Shown one piece after another: positions 21,171 to 29,724 of a stretch of DNA of 32,893 bases. Position numbers and translations under genes: made by a program. The DNA lies in NCBI RefSeq assembly GCF_020251205.1, contig NZ_JAIWYX010000027.1:1-32893 (forward strand). Direction: 5' to 3'. The notes beneath the pieces were generated by a model. It saw only the letters and a list, made by a program, of their open reading frames with translations, was not told the DNA's origin and ran no database searches. How positions within the stretch are numbered: position 1 is the stretch's first letter; each line of letters begins with the position of its first letter. The stretch comes from Arthrobacter sp. M4 (GTDB taxonomy: Bacteria; Actinomycetota; Actinomycetes; Actinomycetales; Micrococcaceae).

Positions 21171-22523
21171 TTACGCGAGGCTCTTCTGCCGGGTTTCCGG
21201 AGCCAGGAATGCCATCCACAGGACTGACGCCAACACCAGCGCTCCTGCCAACGCGAAGGAATTGGCGAGGCCGAACTCAGGCCAGAAATACTGGGCAAAC
21301 ACAAGTGGGCCAAAGCCGGCGCCGATCCGCGAGAACGTGGACGCCCAACCGAAACCGGACCCCCGCAGTTCCGTGGGGTAGAGCTCCGAAACGTAGGCGT
21401 ACAGCACGGGAATGGCCACCTGAACCACAAAGCCGAACGCCAGGAGCCAGAACACCGCAGCCGATGGGATGCCCACCACGACCGCGACAATCACCAGCGT
21501 CAATGCTGAGAGCGGTCCGGTGATCGCAAGGATCCATTTCCGGCCGGCCCATTCAACCAGCAGCGCGGACACAACGACGCCCAGCAAGCCCACGGCAGCC
21601 ATGGACGCCGTGGTGACAAAGGCCTTGTAATCCTCAAATCCAGCGCCGATCAGGATCCGCGGCATCCACGTCAGGGACAGGTAGTACACAAGGAGGATGC
21701 TGAAGAACAGCGACCAGGCCGCCGTCGTGATCTTCCAGTCGTACTGCCACACCCTGCGCAGCTGCTGCCAGGCGCTGCCGGCGGACAGCGAGGGCGCGTC
21801 CTGCGGTTCCGGGAGGCTGTAGGGCCGGGGGTCGGCGCCGGTGTCCTTCACCAGCTGGTCGATGATCCTGGCTGCCTCATCCCGCCTGCCCTGATGGATG
21901 AGGAAGAGCGGCGACTCGGGAACGCTTCGCCTGACCCAGAAGACCAGAAGGGCCGGCAGCACCATAACCAGCATGGTCAACCGCCAGTCCGCGAAGAGCG
22001 CAACCAGCCCGGCCGAAACGAATCCACAAAGGGCGGCACCTATCGGCCACCATCCGTCCATCGCCGTGAGCACGCGGCCACGTTGTCGGCGAGGCGTGAA
22101 TTCGCCCACCAGCGCATAATCCACAGGGATGCAGCCGCCCAAGCCAAAACCGGCCAGGAAGCGGAAGATGCAGAACCACACGATATCCGGCGCAGATGCA
22201 CCGAGGACCGTGAATAAGGAGAAGACCAGCAGCGTGGCGGTGAAGGCTTTCTTACGGCCCATGGTGTCCGCAATGGTTCCCCAGGCGAAAGCGCCAAGCG
22301 CCATGCCAATGAGGTTGGACGTGCCGACCCACGCTACATCGCCTGCGCTAAGGGACCAATGCTTCGAGAGCAGGGGAATCAGGACGCCGTTGAGCGTTAC
22401 GTCCCAGGCATCGAACATAAAGCCGAGCCCGCCGATCAGGAAGATCCGCCCTTGGACTTTCCACCGCCACGGCAGTTCCTGAACTACTTGTTCGCCGCTT
22501 GGCAGGGTGGTGTAGATGTTCAT
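21171..22523 (-). CDS. MFS transporter encoded with murQ
   Basis: A 450-residue, 12-helix major facilitator. ADTMGRKKA (about 85-93) is the loop 2-3 motif. Helix 4 and the following loop carry RFLAGFGLGGCIPVDYALVG and EFTPRRQRGR (about 120-150), typical of the sugar/organic-anion branch (sugar porter, NiaP and AAHS-like proteins). Near the C-terminus, SELYPTELRGSGFGWASTFS is the helix 10-11 equivalent. The start is ATG with a perfect AGGAGG about 7-8 nt upstream. It follows murQ by 48 nt on the same strand, so an amino-sugar or muropeptide-derived substrate is an attractive inference. Other small acids or nicotinate-like compounds are possible. Confidence 0.82.
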   Translation of the reverse strand: MNIYTTLPSGEQVVQELPWRWKVQGRIFLIGGLGFMFDAWDVTLNGVLIPLLSKHWSLSAGDVAWVGTSNLIGMALGAFAWGTIADTMGRKKAFTATLLVFSLFTVLGASAPDIVWFCIFRFLAGFGLGGCIPVDYALVGEFTPRRQRGRVLTAMDGWWPIGAALCGFVSAGLVALFADWRLTMLVMVLPALLVFWVRRSVPESPLFLIHQGRRDEAARIIDQLVKDTGADPRPYSLPEPQDAPSLSAGSAWQQLRRVWQYDWKITTAAWSLFFSILLVYYLSLTWMPRILIGAGFEDYKAFVTTASMAAVGLLGVVVSALLVEWAGRKWILAITGPLSALTLVIVAVVVGIPSAAVFWLLAFGFVVQVAIPVLYAYVSELYPTELRGSGFGWASTFSRIGAGFGPLVFAQYFWPEFGLANSFALAGALVLASVLWMAFLAPETRQKSLA

Positions 22524-22571
22524 GGGTGCCTCCTGCTAAGAACTCTAATGCTGCCCTACGACAGCGAATGC

Positions 22572-23453
22572 CTAGCCGCTGGCGGCGATAGCCTCACGGA
22601 GGGAACCCCCGGCTTCCTCGAGGACAGCCTTGGCGTTCGAAGGCTCGACCCCGCCCAGCAGCACCAGGATGGCCTCCTTGACCGAGCCGTTGACGGAATC
22701 GAGGGCACGCAATGCCTCATCCTCGCTCACGCCTGTGGCGTGCTGGATGGTGCGTTGTGCGCGGGGGATGAGCTTCGGGTTGCGGGCTTTGAGGTCCACC
22801 ATGAGGTTTCCGTAGGTCTTGCCCAGCTTCACCATGGTTAGGGTGCTGATCATGTTGAGCACCAACTTTTGCGCCGTGCCCGCCTTCAGGCGGGTGGAGC
22901 CTGCCAGGAGTTCAGGGCCGACGACGACGTCGATCGCCACGTCCGCGAGGTGGCTGATGGGGGAGTCGGGGTGGCAGGCCACAGAAACAGTGAGCGCGCC
23001 CCGTTTCCGAGCCTCCTCAAGCGCGCCGATCACGTAAGGTGTCCGCCCCGAGGCGGAGATGCCAACGACGGCGTCACTCGCTGTGACGTCGGCATCGTGC
23101 AGGTCCCTTGCGCCTGCGGTCGCGTTGTCATCGGCGTACTCCACCGGCTTGCCCAGGGCTTCGGGTCCGCCGGCCACGATGCCAAGCACAAGGGACGGAT
23201 CCGTGCCGAATGTTGTGGGACACTCGCTCGCGTCGAGGGCGGCCAGGCGTCCGGCAGTTCCGGCGCCCACGTAAATCAGCCTGCCCCCGGACGACAGGCG
23301 GGCTGCGGCGCCGTCGACGGCTGCAATAATCGCATCCGTGGCGGCGACTACGGCACCCTGCACCTGGGCGTTATAGGCATGCATCGCCGAAACGAGCTCA
23401 GGCGTGGTCATAGTGTCCAGATGTTGCCCGTGGTCCGGGCCTGTCTGTTCCAT
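22572..23453 (-). CDS. murQ: N-acetylmuramic acid 6-phosphate etherase (MurQ-like)
   Basis: A 293-residue SIS-fold lyase predicted to split MurNAc-6-phosphate into GlcNAc-6-phosphate and D-lactate in cell-wall recycling. Strong family motifs: GGRLIYVGAGTAGRLAALD (about 56-74), ASECPTTFG (E77, equivalent to catalytic Glu83 of E. coli), VVGISASGRTPYVIGALE, and STRLKAGTAQKLVLNM. Two oddities: the N-terminal TE-x-x-N signature is missing, and the second catalytic acid (Glu114 in E. coli, in EGAED) aligns with D109 in VEYADD. ATG 23453 has AAGGGA about 10 nt upstream; an ATG 13 codons earlier (23492) is possible but adds only basic residues. The MFS gene follows. Divergent from purH. Confidence 0.88.
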   Translation of the reverse strand: MEQTGPDHGQHLDTMTTPELVSAMHAYNAQVQGAVVAATDAIIAAVDGAAARLSSGGRLIYVGAGTAGRLAALDASECPTTFGTDPSLVLGIVAGGPEALGKPVEYADDNATAGARDLHDADVTASDAVVGISASGRTPYVIGALEEARKRGALTVSVACHPDSPISHLADVAIDVVVGPELLAGSTRLKAGTAQKLVLNMISTLTMVKLGKTYGNLMVDLKARNPKLIPRAQRTIQHATGVSEDEALRALDSVNGSVKEAILVLLGGVEPSNAKAVLEEAGGSLREAIAASG

Positions 23454-23659
23454 CACAGTGTTGTCCCTTTTCCGTCGTCGGCCCTCAGCCATCTCAATCC
23501 CAGCCGATGCCACGCACTTCCGCAAGGGCTTGACTGGGCGTCGCCAATTTCATCGCGGGCTTCACAGACGCGACGCCGTGCGGCGCGATTTCAGCAACGC
23601 GATAAACTTGCGGCATCCCCACCAAACGCGCCATCCAGCGAGATACGACGGAGACTTTT

Positions 23660-25330
23660 GTGAGCTTGATCCAGCTTGACCGTGTGCCCATCCGCCGAGC
23701 ATTGATTTCGGTGTACGACAAGACCGGCCTGGAGGAGCTCGCGAAGGGCCTGCACGCTGCCGGCGTAGCAATCGTGTCCACCGGTTCCACGGCAAAGAAG
23801 ATCGCAGCCGCGGGCATCCCTGTGAAGGAAGTCGAAGAAGTCACCGGCTCACCGGAAATGCTGGACGGCCGGGTGAAGACCCTGCACCCCCGCGTCCACG
23901 GCGGCATCCTTGCCGACCGCCGCGTCCAGGCGCACATGGATACCCTCGCGAAAATGGAGATCGAACCGTTCGACCTGGTGGTGGTGAACCTCTACCCGTT
24001 CGTCGAGACCGTCCGCTCCGGCGCGGGACAGGACGACGTCGTTGAGCAGATCGACATCGGAGGCCCCGCCATGGTGCGTTCGGCCGCCAAGAACCATGCC
24101 GCCGTCGCGATTGTCACCGACCCGGGATTCTACGGTGACGTGGTGCGTGCCGCCGCCGAGGGCGGCTTTGACCTGAAGACCCGACGCCGCCTGGCGGCCA
24201 GGGCTTTCGCCCACACCGCCGCCTACGACAACGCCGTGGCTTCGTGGACCGCCAGCCAGTTCCTCGACGAGGACGGCGACGGCTTCATTGACTGGCCCGC
24301 CTACGCCGGCCTGGCCCTGGAGCGCTCCGAGGTCCTCCGCTACGGCGAGAACCCGCACCAGCAGGCCGCCCTCTACGTGGACAAGGCCGCACCTGCTGGA
24401 ATCGCCCAGGCGGACCAGCTGCACGGCAAGGCCATGAGCTACAACAACTTTGTTGACGCCGACGCGGCCCTTCGTGCGGCCTTCGACTTCAGCGACCCCG
24501 CTGTGGCCATCATCAAGCACGCCAACCCGTGCGGCGTCGCCGTCGCCTCGCCCGGCGCGGAAGACCCCATTGCCGACGCACATGCCAAGGCCCACGCCTG
24601 CGACCCCGTCTCTGCCTACGGTGGCGTTATTGCCGCGAACCGTCCCATCTCAGCGGGCATGGCCAAGACCGTGGCGGGCATCTTCACCGAGGTGATCATC
24701 GCGCCTGGCTTCGAGCCCGAGGCGGTGGAGATCCTCTCCAAGAAGAAGAACATCCGCCTGCTGGCGCTGCCTGACGGCTATGGCCGGTACCCGACGGAAA
24801 TCCGCCAGGTCTCCGGTGGCGTGCTGATCCAATCCTCCGACAAGGTGGACGCCGACGGCGACAACCCGGCAAACTGGACCCTCGCCGCGGGCGAGGCAGC
24901 TGATGACGCAACGCTGGCGGACCTGGCCTTCGCCTGGACCGCATGCCGCGCCGCGAAGTCCAATGCGATCCTGCTAGCCGACAACGGTGCCGCCGTCGGC
25001 ATCGGCATGGGCCAGGTGAACCGCTTGGACTCCTGCAAACTGGCCGTGGAACGCGCCAACACGCTCGGCGTCACGGTGGAGTCCGACGTCGATGCTGCCG
25101 GCGGTGCGGCCGGCGCCGACGTTACCGGGTCGCCGGAGCGGGCCCGCGGTGCCGTGGCAGCTTCCGACGCGTTCTTCCCCTTTGCGGATGGTTTGCAGAT
25201 CCTGATCGATGCCGGTGTCCGCGCCGTCGTCCAGCCCGGGGGTTCCGTTAGGGACGAGGAAGTGATCGCCGCCGCCAACGAGGCCGGAATCACGATGTAC
25301 TTCACGGGTTCCCGCCACTTCTTCCACTAA
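23660..25330 (+). CDS. purH: Bifunctional AICAR formyltransferase/IMP cyclohydrolase
   Basis: A 556-residue enzyme carrying out the last two steps to IMP. The N-terminal cyclohydrolase domain (about 1-200) shows RALISVYDKTGLEELAKGL, STGSTAKKIAAAG and GRVKTLHPRVHGGILADR. The C-terminal transformylase domain shows LRYGENPHQQAALY near residue 225, the catalytic KHANPCG with K286-H287, and DPVSAYGGVIAANRPI, ending in GGSVRDEEVIAAANEAGITM. The start is GTG with GGAGA about 7 nt upstream. A TTGACT hexamer lies in the upstream gap, but no matching -10 box was placed with confidence. In other actinobacteria purH usually follows purN directly; here the two are about 3 kb apart. Confidence 0.96.
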   Translation: MSLIQLDRVPIRRALISVYDKTGLEELAKGLHAAGVAIVSTGSTAKKIAAAGIPVKEVEEVTGSPEMLDGRVKTLHPRVHGGILADRRVQAHMDTLAKMEIEPFDLVVVNLYPFVETVRSGAGQDDVVEQIDIGGPAMVRSAAKNHAAVAIVTDPGFYGDVVRAAAEGGFDLKTRRRLAARAFAHTAAYDNAVASWTASQFLDEDGDGFIDWPAYAGLALERSEVLRYGENPHQQAALYVDKAAPAGIAQADQLHGKAMSYNNFVDADAALRAAFDFSDPAVAIIKHANPCGVAVASPGAEDPIADAHAKAHACDPVSAYGGVIAANRPISAGMAKTVAGIFTEVIIAPGFEPEAVEILSKKKNIRLLALPDGYGRYPTEIRQVSGGVLIQSSDKVDADGDNPANWTLAAGEAADDATLADLAFAWTACRAAKSNAILLADNGAAVGIGMGQVNRLDSCKLAVERANTLGVTVESDVDAAGGAAGADVTGSPERARGAVAASDAFFPFADGLQILIDAGVRAVVQPGGSVRDEEVIAAANEAGITMYFTGSRHFFH

Positions 25331-25345
25331 AACAGCGCAAGGGCA

Positions 25346-25410
25346 GCTTCCGAGGGGAAGCGAAAAGCGGCCGTCCCTTCCCGAATCAAACCGGGAGGGG
25401 ACGGCCGCTT
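25346..25410 (+). terminator. Tandem hairpins ending purH
   Basis: First hairpin: GCTTCC-GAGG-GGAAGC (25346-25361). Second: a 19-bp stem with one G-U pair, AAGCGGCCGTCCCTTCCCG (25365-25383) against 25392-25410, with an 8-nt loop. It starts 16 nt after the purH stop and lies before the convergent protease gene, so the second stem probably works for both strands. Confidence 0.8.
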
Positions 25411-25492
25411 CATTGGTGGGGGTCGCCGTCGTACTGCTACCGGGCGGGCGACCAAACGCCAGGGTCCCGTGGCTTCTCAGCCAGCACCTCCG

Positions 25493-26653
25493 CTAGGCCG
25501 CGGTCGAGGCGTTTTGGTAACTCTGCTGAATCACTGTGCCCCAGTACGGAGCGTACATTTCGCTGGATCCGCTGCCGTATCCGTAGCTGTTCACGGAGTT
25601 CTGGTAGCCGCTGGAGGAGGTGCCCATGAACCAGGGACCGCCGGACGCGCCGCCTGTCATGGTGCACGGGATGCCCTGGGTATTGAACTGCGGGTTGTTT
25701 TGATCGTCATGCGCCGTTCCGGAGCAGCTCTGGAGTGCTTCGCCGCTGAATGGCGGGGCTGCTGGGTAGCCGTAGGCCTTGTAGTCCAGGCCGCGGGGTG
25801 CGTTGAACGCGAGGCCGGAAGCCCCCACGACGTCCGTCAGGCTGCGGCCGTCGAGTGGGTTGATCACTGCGAAGGCTGTGTCGTACTGGACGTTGCTCTG
25901 CGAGCTCCATTCGACGGGGGAGTAGAACGATTTTGCCGTCCACTTCCCGTACGGGGCCGAACCGTTCGAGTACGCCGGTACGAAAACAAAGTTGCTGGCC
26001 ATTGAGCCCGTGCCGCCGGTAACGCAGTGTCCCGCCGTTGCGATGGTGCTCTTGTTTGCCGATGTCACGGCGTTGGCTGAGCAGACGTAATCTGCTCCGT
26101 TCACCGTGAAGAACACCTTGCCGATGTGGGACGTGGAGGACTCGGTCGCGTAGACCTTGCGGGTCAGCGAGTCCGATCCAGCGGTGGATGCCGGAGATTG
26201 GCTTCGAAGCGTGGGGTTTGTGCCTTCCACTGCGCTGGGCCGGGTTGCCTCAATGGTGGTGGGATGGCCAGTTGCCACGGGCTGGGGGGTTGCGGGCGAC
26301 TGACGGGAAAGAGCCAGTGCCTTGCCCGCAAGGATTTCGCCGGGAGCGGCGGCCCGCATCCGGTCGGCCGTCCAGTAGTCCGCCGCATTAATTACCGTCT
26401 TCAGCGCGGCGACGGCGGTTGAAGCGACAGTGGAGCCCGCTCCGCTAACGACGGCGGCGCCTGGGCTGCTTTCATTCCCGGTGGTCCCGGCCTCGGTGGT
26501 AGCGCTCCCGGTGGTCCCGGTCTCGGTGGTTCCGCCGGTGATGACCGGCGCTGGAAGTTCGACGGCGGCAGCCGCGCCTGCGCTGCCCACAGCGAGCACG
26601 GTGGCGGCGGAAAGGGTCAGTAGGGTGGAGGTCAGTGTCCTTGTTCTGGTCAT
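25493..26653 (-). CDS. Secreted trypsin-like serine peptidase
   Basis: A 386-residue protein. A signal peptide at 1-30 (basic start, then LLTLSAATVLAVGSAGAAAA) is followed by a Thr/Gly/Glu-rich stretch (40-65) and a pro-region to about 165. The chymotrypsin-fold peptidase domain runs from about 165 to 386. The catalytic triad is visible: H209 in TAGHC, D258 in YDTAFAVINP, and S337 in GGASGGPW. Cysteines C191/C210 and C310/C330 are placed for two disulphides. This fits the actinobacterial secreted trypsin-like/V8-like group; substrate specificity cannot be read. ATG 26653, with AGGA about 9 nt upstream, is preferred over a frame extension of 39 codons, because the signal peptide begins there. 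It converges with purH at a shared terminator. Confidence 0.9.
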   Translation of the reverse strand: MTRTRTLTSTLLTLSAATVLAVGSAGAAAAVELPAPVITGGTTETGTTGSATTEAGTTGNESSPGAAVVSGAGSTVASTAVAALKTVINAADYWTADRMRAAAPGEILAGKALALSRQSPATPQPVATGHPTTIEATRPSAVEGTNPTLRSQSPASTAGSDSLTRKVYATESSTSHIGKVFFTVNGADYVCSANAVTSANKSTIATAGHCVTGGTGSMASNFVFVPAYSNGSAPYGKWTAKSFYSPVEWSSQSNVQYDTAFAVINPLDGRSLTDVVGASGLAFNAPRGLDYKAYGYPAAPPFSGEALQSCSGTAHDDQNNPQFNTQGIPCTMTGGASGGPWFMGTSSSGYQNSVNSYGYGSGSSEMYAPYWGTVIQQSYQNASTAA

Positions 26654-26718
26654 GCTTGTCCTAGGTGTTGATCCGACGGAGGCTGGCCAGCGGACGTTTC
26701 CGCCGACAGACGGGTCAG

Positions 26719-26748
26719 AACCTACCAAAATATGACAAATTTTGTAAA
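26719..26748 (-). promoter_or_regulatory. Candidate promoter with AT-rich dyad upstream of the peptidase
   Basis: On the minus strand TTTACA (26743-26748) and TAGGTT (26719-26724) are 18 bp apart. Between them lies the dyad CAAAAT-N7-ATTTTG (26726-26744), one of the few AT-rich spots in the window and well placed for a repressor. The leader would be about 60 nt. Tentative. Confidence 0.4.
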
Positions 26749-26911
26749 GTCTTGTTGCGAATCTTGTCATTTCAGGGTATTGCGGGCCGGTTCACTTGCG
26801 TTCCGGATATCCGACGATCCTCTGGCGCATTGCGGCCGGCGGGAGTACCTTCGATCCAATACCAACAATCGTCTGACTGGGCGGGCGCACGATCACGTGT
26901 GGAGGTCAGTC

Positions 26912-27175
26912 ATGTTCTCGTTTACGCGTTGGCTTAGACACCCCGATCGGGGGAGTGCGGCAACAGCTGAAGCCCTTCGCCGCTCGGTGGCATCTTCAGG
27001 CTGGCCCCCGCCTTCGTATGGGGATCGGCGCTACCAGGCTGGAGGATTTAGTGGGCAGTTCGCCCCTGGACGCATTGAGGAACCGTCGAGGCGGCGGACC
27101 CTTGGAGCGCGAGTGGCGTCCGCTAGCGTGACACGGAACACATGGCCGAGTGGCCAGCCATACAAGAAGCCCTAA
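26912..27175 (+). CDS. Small basic protein of unknown function
   Basis: An 87-residue frame. ATG 26912 has a consensus GGAGG ribosome site 6 nt upstream (26901-26905), the strongest reason to call it a gene; a longer frame from 26732 is less likely. The product is rich in Arg, Ser, Gly and Pro, starts MFSFTRWLRHPDRG, and has no membrane segment or known motif. It lies in the 674-bp gap between the peptidase and icd starts, on the icd strand. Stretches such as GWPPPSYGDRRYQAGGFSGQ look disordered. Confidence 0.5.
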   Translation: MFSFTRWLRHPDRGSAATAEALRRSVASSGWPPPSYGDRRYQAGGFSGQFAPGRIEEPSRRRTLGARVASASVTRNTWPSGQPYKKP

Positions 27176-27327
27176 AACTAGGCCTCCGGCCTCATCCTGG
27201 TCACGTCACGAAGCCGTCTGCAGTGCCCTGCGGTGGAGGTCAAATCTGTCTCCTCGGGTAAGTTAGGTATGTTGAAACAGCACCAGATTCTCGGATCTAC
27301 GCAGAGCTTCAGGGAGACACCCCGCCA

Positions 27328-29547
27328 ATGGCCAAGATTATCTACACCCACACTGACGAAGCGCCGATGCTCGCCACCTACTCGTTCCTTCCGATCATCG
27401 AGGCTTTCGCTTCGACCGCCGGTGTGGAGGTGGAAACGCGTGACATCTCGCTGTCTGGCCGCATCATCGCAGCCTTCGGCGACTACCTGACCGCCGAGCA
27501 GCAGACCAGCGACGCGCTGGCTGAACTCGGCGAACTGGCGAAGAAGCCGGAAGCCAACATCATCAAGCTGCCCAACATCAGCGCCTCCGTCCCGCAGCTG
27601 AAAGCCGCCATCGCGGAACTGCAGGCCCAGGGCTACAACCTGCCGGATTACCCGGACAGCCCCTCCTCCGACGAGGAAACGGATATTCGCTCCCGCTACG
27701 ACAAGATCAAGGGTTCCGCCGTGAACCCGGTTCTTCGCGAGGGCAACTCTGACCGCCGCGCTCCTCTTTCGGTCAAGAACTACGCCCGCAAGAACCCGCA
27801 CTCCATGGGCGCTTGGAGCTCGGACTCCAAGACCAACGTGGCGACCATGGGAGTGGATGACTTCCGCTCCAACGAAAAGTCCGTGGTCATCAAGGCCGAC
27901 AACACCCTGAAGATCCAATTCGTCGACGAGGACGGTGCAGTCAAGGTCCTCAAGAGCGGTTTCCCGGTCCTGGCCGGCGAAGTCATTGACGGCACCGTGC
28001 TCCGCGCTGAGGCCCTGGACAACTTCCTGGCCGCGCAGGTGAAGCGTGCCAAAGAAGAGGACGTGCTGTTCTCGGCACACCTGAAGGCCACCATGATGAA
28101 GGTTTCCGACCCCATCATCTTCGGCCACGTGGTGAAGGCCTACTTCGCTGAACTTTTCGACACCTACGGCAAGCAGCTCGCGGCAGCTGGCCTGAGCCCA
28201 AACAACGGACTCGCCTCCATCCTCAACGGTATCGACGAACTGCCCGAGGACATCCGTGAGGATGTTCGTGCTGCCATCGCCAAGGGCCTTGAGGAAGGCC
28301 CTGCTTTGGCCATGGTTGACTCGGACAAGGGCATCACCAACCTCCACGTGCCCAGCGACGTTATCGTTGACGCTTCCATGCCCGCCATGATCCGCATTGG
28401 TGGCCACATGTGGGGTCCGGACGGACAGGAAGCGGACACGCTGGCTGTCATCCCGGACAGCTGCTACGCCGGTGTCTACCAGACCGTGATCGACGACTGC
28501 CGTGCCAATGGCGCCTACGACCCCACCACCATGGGAACCGTACCCAACGTTGGCCTCATGGCCCAGGCCGCCGAGGAATACGGCAGCCACAACAAGACCT
28601 TCGAGATCGAGGCAGCCGGTACCGTCCAGGTTGTTGACGGTTCGGGTGCCGTGCTCATCGAACACCAGGTTTTCCCTGGTGACATCTGGCGTGCATGCCA
28701 GACCAAGGACGTGCCGATCCGCGACTGGGTCAAGCTGGCCGTTACCCGTGCCCGCGCTTCCCAGACTCCGGCCGTGTTCTGGCTGGACGAGGAGCGCGCC
28801 CACGACGCCAACCTGATCGCCAAGGTCAACGAATACCTCAAGGACCACGACACCGAGGGTCTTGAGATCAAGATTCTGTCTCCCGTTGAAGCCACGGCCT
28901 ACACGCTGGAGCGCATCCGTAAGGGCCAGGACACCATCTCGGTAACCGGCAACGTCCTCCGCGACTACCTGACGGACCTCTTCCCGATCCTGGAACTCGG
29001 CACCAGCGCCAAGATGCTTTCCATCGTCCCGCTCATCAACGGCGGTGGCCTGTTCGAGACCGGTGCAGGCGGCTCCGCCCCGAAGCACGTCCAGCAGTTC
29101 CTGAAGGAAAACCACCTCCGCTGGGACAGCCTCGGGGAGTTCCTGGCTTTGGCTGTGAGCTTTGAGCACCTGGCCGCAACCACGGGCAATGCCCGTGCCC
29201 AGATCCTGGCTGACACGCTGGACCGAGCCACGGGAACGTTCCTCCTGGAAAACAAGTCCCCGCGCCGCAGCGTCGGCGAGCTGGACAACCGCGGAAGCCA
29301 CTTCTACCTGGCCCTTTACTGGGCCCAGGAGCTGGCCAAGCAGTCTGACGACGCAGAACTCGCTGCAGCTTTTGCTTCGGTTGCCGATGCGCTGACCTCT
29401 GCTGAAGCGGACATCGTTGCTGAGCTGGCGGCTGTACAGGGCTCGCCCGTGGACATCGGCGGCTACTACCGTCCGGATGCAGCGAAGGCCTCCGAGGTTA
29501 TGCGTCCTTCGGCCAAGCTGAATGAGGTCCTGGCCACCCTGGCCTAG
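27328..29547 (+). CDS. icd: Monomeric NADP-dependent isocitrate dehydrogenase
   Basis: A 739-residue enzyme of the TCA cycle converting isocitrate to 2-oxoglutarate and CO2 with NADP+, in the large monomeric form typical of Corynebacterium, Azotobacter and many actinobacteria. The start KIIYTHTDEAPMLATYSFLP and the segments QGYNLPDYPDSPSSDEE, REGNSDRRAPLSVKNYARKN, GGHMWGPDG and DSCYAGVYQTVIDDCRANGA are characteristic, and the length is the family's usual 735-745. It starts at an ATG with an AGGGAGA region about 13 nt upstream. Codon bias is very strong, as expected for a highly expressed gene, and this creates a long meaningless frame on the opposite strand. It is followed by two hairpins. 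Confidence 0.97.
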   Translation: MAKIIYTHTDEAPMLATYSFLPIIEAFASTAGVEVETRDISLSGRIIAAFGDYLTAEQQTSDALAELGELAKKPEANIIKLPNISASVPQLKAAIAELQAQGYNLPDYPDSPSSDEETDIRSRYDKIKGSAVNPVLREGNSDRRAPLSVKNYARKNPHSMGAWSSDSKTNVATMGVDDFRSNEKSVVIKADNTLKIQFVDEDGAVKVLKSGFPVLAGEVIDGTVLRAEALDNFLAAQVKRAKEEDVLFSAHLKATMMKVSDPIIFGHVVKAYFAELFDTYGKQLAAAGLSPNNGLASILNGIDELPEDIREDVRAAIAKGLEEGPALAMVDSDKGITNLHVPSDVIVDASMPAMIRIGGHMWGPDGQEADTLAVIPDSCYAGVYQTVIDDCRANGAYDPTTMGTVPNVGLMAQAAEEYGSHNKTFEIEAAGTVQVVDGSGAVLIEHQVFPGDIWRACQTKDVPIRDWVKLAVTRARASQTPAVFWLDEERAHDANLIAKVNEYLKDHDTEGLEIKILSPVEATAYTLERIRKGQDTISVTGNVLRDYLTDLFPILELGTSAKMLSIVPLINGGGLFETGAGGSAPKHVQQFLKENHLRWDSLGEFLALAVSFEHLAATTGNARAQILADTLDRATGTFLLENKSPRRSVGELDNRGSHFYLALYWAQELAKQSDDAELAAAFASVADALTSAEADIVAELAAVQGSPVDIGGYYRPDAAKASEVMRPSAKLNEVLATLA

Positions 29548-29565
29548 TCCGTACTCGGTTTATTT

Positions 29566-29633
29566 CATGCGGCCGCGTGCCGCATGAGTGCAAAGCCGGC
29601 CCACCGGAACCATCCGGTGGGCCGGCTTTTGTG
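29566..29633 (+). terminator. Tandem hairpins ending icd
   Basis: First hairpin CATGCGGC-CGCGT-GCCGCATG (29566-29586). Second: a perfect 16-bp stem AAAGCCGGCCCACCGG (29592-29607) against 29614-29629 with loop AACCAT, followed by TTGTG. The second is a textbook strong intrinsic terminator. Confidence 0.88.
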
Positions 29634-29724
29634 TTCAGGCAACGGTCTGGATTTAGTGCACCTCCGGAGCTACCTTGTAGTCACTTGCTCGGAAGCGCCA
29701 AAACTGCAGGACCAGGAGTCCACC

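Noticed and set aside
27178..29301. 707-codon open frame on the strand opposite icd
   Set aside because: It mirrors the strongly biased codons of the monomeric isocitrate dehydrogenase gene; no family features and no ribosome site. An artefact of GC-rich third positions.
29584..29724. N-terminal extension of the FAD-Rieske protein
   Set aside because: It begins inside the icd terminator hairpins; ATG 29725 with CAGGAG is far better supported.
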